This document shows positions 7,210 to 12,836 of a stretch of DNA of 15,320 bases, piece after piece. Both the position numbers and the translations under genes were made by a program. A model generated the notes under the pieces. That model was given only the letters and a program-made list of their open reading frames with translations. It did not search any database and had not been told where the DNA came from. The stretch comes from CAZXWK01 sp964644675 (GTDB lineage Bacteria > Actinomycetota > Coriobacteriia > Anaerosomatales > JAAXUF01): positions 1-15,320 of the forward strand of contig CAZXWK010000046.1 in the NCBI GenBank assembly GCA_964644675.1, written 5' to 3'. Numbering within the stretch: position 1 is the stretch's first letter; each line of letters opens with the position of its first letter.

Positions 7210-8198
7210 TCACCGCCCTTGCCGGAGGCTGATGAGGGGCTGGCCGAGATGCCGCCGACCGCGCCTCCGGGATGGACGTGCTTGACGTGGCACTCGGTGC
7301 AGTCCGGATCCGCATGGCAACGGTTGCACAGAGCCCGGTTCGCCTTCGCCTGGACGGCGTGATCGCGCGTGAACGCGCGCGTGTGGGGCATCTGCAGTCC
7401 ATGGCAGCTGTCGCAGAAGCGCTGCTCGTGGCAGCTCTCGCACTTAGCCGCCGGGTTCCGCGACACTGCCCCGTGCTGCTGTATGAACTCCTTGTCGTGA
7501 GGCAGGCCGACTCCATGGCACGTCTCGCACTTGGCGGCCGTGTGGCACACGGCGCAGTTGGCCATGTTGCCCATGCCGTGGGTCTTGCGCCATTGGGGAC
7601 CGTGAGTGATGGCGAACGAACCCGTGCTGATTCGGTCGGCGCGATCCCTCTCCACGTGGCAGGTGTCGCACGCGGTGGGCGCCGACTTGGCGACGTGGCA
7701 CTCCAGACACGCCTCCATGTCGTAGCCGCGCACCCAACGCGTGGCGCCGTGGGCGACGGACGAGTGGCAGTCGACACACTGCCTACCGGACGCACAGGCC
7801 TGGTGATCGATTCTCAGCCCCTTGGCGCTCACCACCTGCTCGCCGATGCTCTTGTGGCAGGCGAGACACTGCTGATCGTCGACCGTCTCCCAGTCGCGTC
7901 CCTGTGCGCTCATCACGGGAATCAGCATCCCGAAGAGCTGACGGAACCCGAAAGCGGCGCGGTCTACCGGCGCAGGCGGGACGTGGCAGGCCACACACTT
8001 GACTTCAGAATGGGATGCCTTGCTCGTCGCGGCGGCGAACCGGGCGTCGCGCTTGTGGCACGACTCGCAACCGGGCTGCGTCACCGACAGCACGCCGACG
8101 GTCAGCAGTACTGCGATGAACGGGCTGAGTACGAGAAGCCAGATGAGGGGCCTGCGCCACGCTCCGGCTGTGGGATCCTTCAAAGTCGATTGCCTCAT
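7206..8198 (-). CDS. Membrane-anchored dodecaheme c-type cytochrome (NapC/NrfH-like N-terminus)
   Basis: This 330-residue protein starts with a short basic N-terminus and one membrane helix (about 17-39), placing the rest outside. Twelve CxxCH motifs occur at residues 44, 68, 111, 141, 164, 177, 215, 224, 253, 262, 291 and 300. The anchor followed at once by CESCH and then CVACHVPP recalls NapC/NirT/NrfH quinol dehydrogenases, but the heme count is far higher. The C-terminal tail is Gly/Ser-rich. It is probably an electron carrier between membrane and cell surface. It overlaps the downstream 11-heme gene by 4 bp, so the two are likely made together. The ATG at 8198 lacks an obvious ribosome binding site; a TTG five codons later has an ATGAGG upstream, so the exact start is uncertain by a few residues. 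Confidence 0.9.
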   Translation of the reverse strand: MRQSTLKDPTAGAWRRPLIWLLVLSPFIAVLLTVGVLSVTQPGCESCHKRDARFAAATSKASHSEVKCVACHVPPAPVDRAAFGFRQLFGMLIPVMSAQGRDWETVDDQQCLACHKSIGEQVVSAKGLRIDHQACASGRQCVDCHSSVAHGATRWVRGYDMEACLECHVAKSAPTACDTCHVERDRADRISTGSFAITHGPQWRKTHGMGNMANCAVCHTAAKCETCHGVGLPHDKEFIQQHGAVSRNPAAKCESCHEQRFCDSCHGLQMPHTRAFTRDHAVQAKANRALCNRCHADPDCTECHVKHVHPGGAVGGISASPSSASGKGGE

Positions 8199-8222
8199 AA
8201 TCGGGGAGCAAGGGAACTTCAG

Positions 8223-8250
8223 ACTCTAGCACACCACACGTAGCACTCAC
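8223..8250 (-). promoter_or_regulatory. Candidate promoter for the 12-heme/11-heme/ligase operon
   Basis: On the minus strand TAGAGT (plus 8223-8228), preceded by TGC as an extended -10, lies 16 bp after GTGAGT (plus 8245-8250), a weak -35 match. It is about 25 bp upstream of the dodecaheme ATG and downstream of the hexaheme terminator, where a promoter is expected. The match is partial. Confidence 0.3.
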
Positions 8251-8304
8251 CGTACCAGAGCAGCGCGTTCTCGGAATCTCCATGAGTCCTTGCGGACAAG
8301 CTGA

Positions 8305-8332
8305 GGGGCCGGCCCCTTTCGGGACCGGCCCC
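8305..8332 (-). terminator. GC-rich hairpin terminator after the hexaheme cytochrome gene
   Basis: GGGGCCGGCCCC (8305-8316), loop TTTC, and GGGACCGGCCCC (8321-8332) form an 8-bp stem, one mismatch and 3 more bp. It starts about 38 bp after the stop codon of the hexaheme gene. No T-run follows on the minus strand, so it may stop or only attenuate transcription into the downstream cytochrome operon. Confidence 0.65.
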
Positions 8333-8369
8333 CTTCTTGGTGAGGAAGAAACCCTCTCAAGATTCAGAT

Positions 8370-9476
8370 CTAGTACGTGATACCAACGCCGGACGTGAGG
8401 GCGCCGTTGCGGTGGCACTTGAGGCAAGCACCGTCGAACGACTTCATGTTCGAGTTGGTCATAGGAACGGTGGCGTTGCCGGCACCGTCGCCGATGTTGT
8501 ACCAGAGGTAGGTCTGCTGACCAGCACCGGCACCCGTCGGACGCTGAGCGTGCGGGAAGGTGAAGCCGGAGCGGGTGGTCGCGTCGACCTGGTCGTGGCA
8601 GCCGGCGCACGAGGTGGCGGCGGCAAACGCGGTCGAACCGATGGCCTGAGCCGAGATGTGACCCGTCTTGAAGCGGAGGTTCACATCGTCGCCGTACAGG
8701 ATCTCGCGCTCCTCAGCCCAACCGGCGTTGACGACGGCGAGCAGAGTCTGCACGTGGCAGTCGGCCTGGTTGCAGGTGTAACCAACGCGGACAGCGTCAG
8801 CAGCACCGGTGAAGTTGGTGTTCTGGCCAGCACCGGTGAGCAGCGCGGCGGTGACGCCCGACGAGGTCGGGTTCGAAGCGGCGGCGGCGACAGCAGCGTC
8901 GACGGCCGGGCTCAGCAGCTTAGCCTTGAAGAGACCGTACTGCGAACCGTTGGCGCCGTGCGGGCTGGTGGCGTGGCAGGCACGATCGGTGCAGGAGCCA
9001 CTGGTCGAGCTGTGCGGACCAGCCAGCGGAGCGGCCGGGGTACCCCAGGCGATGACGACGTTGGTGACCGTCGACGTACCGGAGATGTGGCAGCCAGCGC
9101 AGGTCGCCGTGTCGGTGTTCAGCAGCTTGACGCCGCCGGCCTTGGCACGGTGGACCGAGTGACAGATGCCGCACTTGGCGGTCGTGGTCTGGTAGTTCGA
9201 GTGCACGCCACCACCAGCGGACTGGTTGGTGTTGTTGTTGGCACCCGTGCCGCCACCCATACCGAGGGTAGCGTTGCCGCCGGAGGTGATGCCGGCGCCG
9301 GACCAGGAACCCCAGCTGTAGTAGTCCTGGTTGTAGTTCCAGGTCTTGGCAGACGTAGCGAAAGCGGTGGTCGCGAGGGCGAAGACGAGGACGACCGCAA
9401 GCGCCATAACGAAGAGGGTCTTCTTCATGGATGATACTCCTTGTGTCTGATTTACGAAGCTACGAGCTTGTTTCAT
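8370..9476 (-). CDS. Secreted hexaheme c-type cytochrome with two CX4CH sites
   Basis: From the upstream ATG the protein has 368 residues. The signal peptide core begins at the internal M17 (MKKTLFVMALAVV) and ends at AFA, residues 38-40, so the mature part is about 328 residues with no later membrane helix and no LPXTG or other wall anchor. A Gly/Asn/Ser/Thr-rich low-complexity stretch spans about 60-92. Four CxxCH sites (102, 126, 290, 351) and two CX4CH sites (CTDRACH 162-168, CNQADCH 235-241) predict six hemes. The first two, CGICH-SVH and CAGCH, form a doubled-CXXCH unit. It is probably an abundant extracellular or wall-associated electron carrier. The heme number matches OmcS-type nanowire cytochromes, but I see no sequence proof of that kinship. 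The gene has its own promoter, leader hairpin and terminator, suggesting separate, high expression. The start may instead be the ATG at 9428. Confidence 0.88.
   Translation of the reverse strand: MKQARSFVNQTQGVSSMKKTLFVMALAVVLVFALATTAFATSAKTWNYNQDYYSWGSWSGAGITSGGNATLGMGGGTGANNNTNQSAGGGVHSNYQTTTAKCGICHSVHRAKAGGVKLLNTDTATCAGCHISGTSTVTNVVIAWGTPAAPLAGPHSSTSGSCTDRACHATSPHGANGSQYGLFKAKLLSPAVDAAVAAAASNPTSSGVTAALLTGAGQNTNFTGAADAVRVGYTCNQADCHVQTLLAVVNAGWAEEREILYGDDVNLRFKTGHISAQAIGSTAFAAATSCAGCHDQVDATTRSGFTFPHAQRPTGAGAGQQTYLWYNIGDGAGNATVPMTNSNMKSFDGACLKCHRNGALTSGVGITY
9437..9442 (-). promoter_or_regulatory. Second ribosome binding site for the internal ATG at 9428
   Basis: AAGGAG (minus strand) lies 8 nt before the in-frame ATG at 9426-9428, which begins the classical signal peptide MKKTLF. 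Starting here would give a 352-residue precursor of the hexaheme cytochrome. Confidence 0.6.
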
Positions 9477-9481
9477 ATGCG

Positions 9482-9491
9482 CACCTCCTTT
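9482..9491 (-). promoter_or_regulatory. Near-perfect Shine-Dalgarno for the hexaheme gene start at 9476
   Basis: AAAGGAGGTG on the minus strand matches the canonical anti-Shine-Dalgarno complement over ten bases and sits at ideal spacing before the ATG at 9474-9476. This is the strongest translation signal I noticed in the window and is the reason for choosing the longer form. Confidence 0.75.
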
Positions 9492-9512
9492 CCCAAGCTG
9501 GATTCTCAGAAC

Positions 9513-9534
9513 GCGGTCGCCTGTCGGCGATCGC
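9513..9534 (-). promoter_or_regulatory. 5' leader hairpin of the hexaheme cytochrome mRNA
   Basis: GCGATCGCC and GGCGACCGC around a GACA loop pair into a 9-bp stem with one A-C mismatch, extendable by one C-G pair. It lies between the proposed promoter and the ribosome binding site. It could stabilise the mRNA or regulate translation; it does not resemble a riboswitch class I know. Confidence 0.5.
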
Positions 9535-9565
9535 GGAACTGCACACTTACGCGTTCCTTAACGAA

Positions 9566-9595
9566 AGTATATTCCGCCGGGTACCACTCGTGCAA
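9566..9595 (-). promoter_or_regulatory. Candidate sigma-70-type promoter of the hexaheme cytochrome gene
   Basis: On the minus strand TTGCAC (plus 9590-9595) and TATACT (plus 9566-9571) are separated by 18 bp. TATACT matches the -10 consensus at five of six positions; the -35 is weak. It lies in a locally AT-richer stretch and would give a leader of roughly 80 nt before the ATG at 9476. Confidence 0.55.
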
Positions 9596-9653
9596 TGCCA
9601 ACCCCAGCTGAATCTACGTTAACACGATGCAAGCAATGTTTGCGCCAAGAGAA

Positions 9654-11000
9654 TCATTCGGGCGACGAAATCTCCACGGAATCTTCACCAGTCTCCGTTG
9701 AGACATCATCAACCGTCTCCGTGGATTCTTCAACACCCGACTCATCCTGCGAAGCCGCGATGGCGTCCTGCTGTGAATCGTTCTCGGCGCGACGCTTGCG
9801 TATGGTCCGGTACACCATCCACGCAATCAGGGCGAGGATGATCAGGAGGAACGGGAACACGCACGCCCGGAGCGGGCCGGCCAGTGTCCGCCTCACCGCG
9901 GCCTGAGCGCCACCGCTGCCGGCGGAGTTCGGCAGGCGGATGATCTGGACGCGGTTGTTCAGCGCGTCAGCCACGGTGAACCAGTCGCGCCCCTTGTCGT
10001 AGCCGACGCTGACGGGATAGAAGAACTCGCCGTCCTCGGGACCGGTCGTGCCGTACTTCGCGATGAGCTTGCCGTTCTTGGGATCGAACACGTTGAGCGT
10101 GCTCTCGAACATGTCGACCACGACGAGACGTCCCGCCCCGTCGATCGTCATCCCGAGCGGCAACTGCATCGCATCGGTCCCCTTCAGGTCCTGGTCAGGC
10201 TGATCGGGGATGGTGAGCGGCCCATTGTTCTCGGTCTGGGCGTTGTTGTTGGGCTTGCCGGTCCGCTTGATCCACAGGCGCTTGCCGGTAGGGTCGTACG
10301 CGCTCAGCCGGTTGTTCCACGAGTCCACGACGTAGATGTTGCCGTTGTCACCAATGGCCACGCCGTGGACGTAGTCGAACTGATCGTCACCTGAACCGCG
10401 CGAGCCGATGACCTTGATCGGCTTGCCGTCGCTCTCGAGGATCGCGAACCCCGAGATGGCGCCGACCACAATGCGGTCCTTGCTGACGGCGACCGACACC
10501 GGCTTGGGAATCTTGAACGAGCCCTGGTCGCGATTCTGCGCGTCGAGCACGCGAACGATGTCCTTCGACGTCTCGACCACGTAGAACTTGCCGTCCGGGC
10601 CGATTGCGAAGCGCCCGGGGATCGTCAGCGGATCGTCTTTCGGACCCGTGACGGCACCCGTGTAGCGACCCTCCGGCGTGAAGCGGAGCAGCGACTTGTG
10701 AATCGCGTCGACCACCCAGATCGTGCCGTCGGAAGACGACATCGCAGCCTGAGCCCGTTCGAGCGAGCCCTGCACCGTGTTGTTGATGCCGTAGATCGAG
10801 CGCACCCAGGTGACACCGTTGGTCTTGTCGGCGTCGGCCGCACCGCCCGGAGGGCTGATGAGCCTGAAGAGGAGGTAGCCGGCACCCGCCATGAGCAGCA
10901 GGATCAGGATGATCACGAGGGCGAGGATCCGTCGGCCCCTCTTCGATCTCACCTGTCGGGTCGAATCTGCGGGAACCGCCGTATCTGCGGTGTCAGTCAT
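9654..11000 (-). CDS. NHL-repeat six-bladed beta-propeller membrane protein, anchored at both ends
   Basis: This 448-residue protein has a basic cytoplasmic N-terminus, a membrane helix (about 24-47), a propeller domain, a second helix (about 380-400) and an acidic, Ser/Glu-rich cytoplasmic tail. Six propeller repeats can be seen, each with the hydrophobic-x-DG-x-[IVL]-[YWV]-V-[VA]-[DE] core or a decayed form, near residues 85, 131, 168, 213 (VAIGDNGNIYVVDSWNNRL), 283 and 330. The propeller is therefore held on the outside between two membrane segments. NHL propellers usually serve as protein-protein or ligand docking surfaces; no enzyme motif is visible. The ATG overlaps the end of the TPR gene by 8 bp, with GGAG upstream, so they are co-translated. 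Its position directly before the secreted hexaheme gene suggests a role in assembly, docking or export of cytochromes, by inference only. Confidence 0.86.
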   Translation of the reverse strand: MTDTADTAVPADSTRQVRSKRGRRILALVIILILLLMAGAGYLLFRLISPPGGAADADKTNGVTWVRSIYGINNTVQGSLERAQAAMSSSDGTIWVVDAIHKSLLRFTPEGRYTGAVTGPKDDPLTIPGRFAIGPDGKFYVVETSKDIVRVLDAQNRDQGSFKIPKPVSVAVSKDRIVVGAISGFAILESDGKPIKVIGSRGSGDDQFDYVHGVAIGDNGNIYVVDSWNNRLSAYDPTGKRLWIKRTGKPNNNAQTENNGPLTIPDQPDQDLKGTDAMQLPLGMTIDGAGRLVVVDMFESTLNVFDPKNGKLIAKYGTTGPEDGEFFYPVSVGYDKGRDWFTVADALNNRVQIIRLPNSAGSGGAQAAVRRTLAGPLRACVFPFLLIILALIAWMVYRTIRKRRAENDSQQDAIAASQDESGVEESTETVDDVSTETGEDSVEISSPE

Positions 11001-11577
11001 TGGTTGCTGCTCCGATCTTCTTCAGGCCCGCGAGCGCTTCGGGGTCGTCGGGCACGAACTTCAAGGCCTTGCGGAAGTCCGCCTCGGCGCCTGCGTTGTC
11101 TTTGAGCTCCACCTTGGCATTTCCGCGGTCGACCAGGATGTCNNNNNNNNNNNNNNNNNNNNNNNNNNNNNNNNNNNNNNNNNNNNNNNNNNNNNNNNNN
11201 NNNNNNNNNNNNNNNNNNNNNNNNNNNNNNNNNNNNNNNNNNGTCCGCGCCTGGCGATAGCGGCCGTTGGCGACGAGGGCCGAGATGTACGTCTGCCACG
11301 TCTCGGGGTCCGCCTTGCCGCTGCGAACGGCCTCTCTCGCCACGGCGAGTTCCTTCTCGACGAGCGATCGGGGGCCGGTGGGCGCCGTCACTCCGGACAG
11401 CAGAACGCCGAGCGCGACCAGCAGGAACACGATGACCAGACCGACGGCCACGGCAGTCATGCCGCGCACGACCGGGTCGGCCATCATGCGAGATCTCTTC
11501 TTCTTCGGTGCCGGGGTCCGGGGCGGAGTGTCGACGGGCTCGATGCCGTCGGTCACTGGGGGTCCCGCGTCAGTCAT
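10993..11577 (-). CDS. TPR-containing single-pass membrane protein, interrupted by an assembly gap
   Basis: The N-terminal part has a Pro/Lys-rich cytoplasmic segment (1-38), a membrane helix (about 40-62) and the start of a TPR region facing outward (ISALVANGRYRQA at 98-110). After the gap the frame resumes with a typical TPR ending: RGNAKVELKDNAGAEADFRKAL, followed by PDDPEALAGLKKIG. The two halves are in the same frame across the 100-N placeholder, but the real gap size is unknown, so the length is not reliable. A full AGGAGGA site (11583-11589) precedes the ATG. TPR proteins of this build act as scaffolds, including in cytochrome c maturation (CcmH/NrfG-type), but no specific family can be named. 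It leads the TPR-NHL gene pair. Confidence 0.72.
   Translation of the reverse strand: MTDAGPPVTDGIEPVDTPPRTPAPKKKRSRMMADPVVRGMTAVAVGLVIVFLLVALGVLLSGVTAPTGPRSLVEKELAVAREAVRSGKADPETWQTYISALVANGRYRQARXXXXXXXXXXXXXXXXXXXXXXXXXXXXXXXXXXDILVDRGNAKVELKDNAGAEADFRKALKFVPDDPEALAGLKKIGAATND
11143..11242. other. Assembly gap (100 N)
   Basis: Exactly 100 consecutive Ns lie inside the TPR gene. The round number points to a scaffolding placeholder of unknown true length. Tandem TPR-coding repeats may have caused the break. Confidence 0.98.
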
Positions 11578-11788
11578 GTGGTTCCTCCTGTTATTGCATG
11601 CCCGGTCGTCGTGCGCGTCGATGTGCTCGACCGCGGGCTACTGTACTACACCTGCGCGCTGCTACACCCAAACTCCACAGTCCTCTATCTGGCGAGGGCG
11701 GGAGCGGGGCCAAGTCGTTGTTCAGCAAGCTTAATGCCTAGGTTGGAGGAGCGGCCGGGACAACGCGCCGGACCACCGTGCCCAACGG
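11578..11788. promoter_or_regulatory. Intergenic region upstream of the TPR-NHL operon
   Basis: The 211 bp separate the end of polysaccharide block B (glycosyltransferase stop at 11789) from the TPR start. It should contain the promoter of the TPR-NHL genes on the minus strand. The best visual match, TTGGGT and TAGTAC 17 bp apart (around 11643-11673), is weak. A 5-bp hairpin touches the glycosyltransferase stop but is too small to call as a terminator. Confidence 0.25.
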
Positions 11789-12835
11789 TCACCTGTTCGG
11801 GTCGAACGCGCCAAGTCGGCTCAGCGCGCCAAGGTACAGACGCCGAGGCAGGTGACAGAACAGCGAGAGCGAACGCGCGTGCGTGCTGATGTGTCGGAGC
11901 ACCGGGTCACGCCACAGCTCGCGGCACGCGTCGTCTCGCCGCCAGCCTCCCAACCGCTCGTCCAAGAGAGCGAAGGACGCGCCGATGAAGCGTCGCCGCT
12001 CACGCGCGGTCGCCCGCAGGTACAGGTCCGGGTAGCGTCCGGCGATCAGGTGCGTGAGGTGAAGCCGCACGAGTCCGCTCCGGTTGGCCTCCAGGATTCC
12101 CGCACGTTCGAACGCGTCATCGATCATGCGGAAGCCTTCGACCAGATCGAGGTACCGCGCGCCATACTCGCTCGATATCGACCCGGCTCGGTGCTTCCGG
12201 TAGCGGTAGAGCGGCTCGTCGATCTTCTCCACCGAATTCGCGAACGGCAGGAGCCGGTACGTCGTGGGCACGTCCTCGAAGGACAGGCCCACCGGGAACC
12301 GCACGCCCGAGACATCGAACAGGCGGCGCGAGTAGAGCTTGTCGCACGCGCTCGCGTCGACCCGGTACAGCAGCCGGGGCTGCTCGGCGAGCGAGTGCCC
12401 GAAGACGCTCAGGTCAGGTTCGGGATAGTGGGTGCCGCTCGCCTCGCCATCGACGAAGTTCTCGATCCCGCACACGACGAGGTCGGCGCCCGTCGCCACG
12501 GCCCGTCCGTGCAGGCGCTCCAGCATCGTGGGCGCGACCAGGTCGTCGCCGTCCACGAACGCGAAGTACGCGCCCCGCGCATGCTCCATCCCGAAGTTGC
12601 GTGCGTCCCCAAGTCCGCCGTTGGGCTTGGACAGCGGCCGGATCAGCTCGGGATGCTCGGCCGCGTACCGGTCGATGATCGCAGCCGACCCGTCGGTCGA
12701 CCCGTCGTCGACCACGACGATCTCGAAGTCGTCGTGGGTCTGCGCGACCAGCGAGTCGAGGCACTCGGCCAGGTAGCGCTCGACGTCGTAGACGGGCACG
12801 ATCACCGAGACGGCCGGGGCGTGGTCGGCGGACAT
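11789..12835 (-). CDS. Family 2 glycosyltransferase (WcaA/EpsJ-like type)
   Basis: This 348-residue protein has an N-terminal GT-A domain: VSVIVPVYD (9-17), DDGSTD (43-48), GGLGDARNFGMEHARG (73-88) and FVDGDD (93-98) with the metal-binding DxD. Then DKLYSRRLF (165-173) and LSFEDVPTTYRL (184-195), where the ED pair is the family's usual catalytic-base region, follow. The rest is helical and Arg-rich with no membrane helix. It likely adds a sugar to an undecaprenyl-linked repeat unit at the cytoplasmic face. The frame is open upstream to 12976, but the ATG at 12835 lies 1 nt after the flippase stop and just after a GGGAGGTG ribosome binding site, and it begins the conserved domain. It is the last gene of the radical SAM-flippase-glycosyltransferase operon. 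Donor and acceptor are unknown. Confidence 0.88.
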   Translation of the reverse strand: MSADHAPAVSVIVPVYDVERYLAECLDSLVAQTHDDFEIVVVDDGSTDGSAAIIDRYAAEHPELIRPLSKPNGGLGDARNFGMEHARGAYFAFVDGDDLVAPTMLERLHGRAVATGADLVVCGIENFVDGEASGTHYPEPDLSVFGHSLAEQPRLLYRVDASACDKLYSRRLFDVSGVRFPVGLSFEDVPTTYRLLPFANSVEKIDEPLYRYRKHRAGSISSEYGARYLDLVEGFRMIDDAFERAGILEANRSGLVRLHLTHLIAGRYPDLYLRATARERRRFIGASFALLDERLGGWRRDDACRELWRDPVLRHISTHARSLSLFCHLPRRLYLGALSRLGAFDPNR

Positions 12836-12836
12836 C

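Noticed and set aside
7206..8198. Nitrite reductase or NapC identity for the 12-heme protein
   Set aside because: It has too many hemes, no CxxCK site and no catalytic partner gene nearby; only the anchor region resembles NapC/NrfH.
8337..9434. Long plus-strand open frame (365 codons) opposite the hexaheme cytochrome
   Set aside because: The minus strand has a signal peptide, six heme motifs and strong ribosome binding sites. The plus reading is Gly/Val/Arg-rich low complexity caused by codon bias.
9492..9565. c-di-GMP (GEMM) riboswitch in the hexaheme leader, as seen before some cytochrome genes
   Set aside because: The leader lacks the conserved GEMM core and two-stem layout; only one simple hairpin is present.
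11775..11789. ACCGT-GCCCA-ACGGT hairpin as terminator of polysaccharide block B
   Set aside because: The stem is only 5 bp, overlaps the stop codon and has no T-run.
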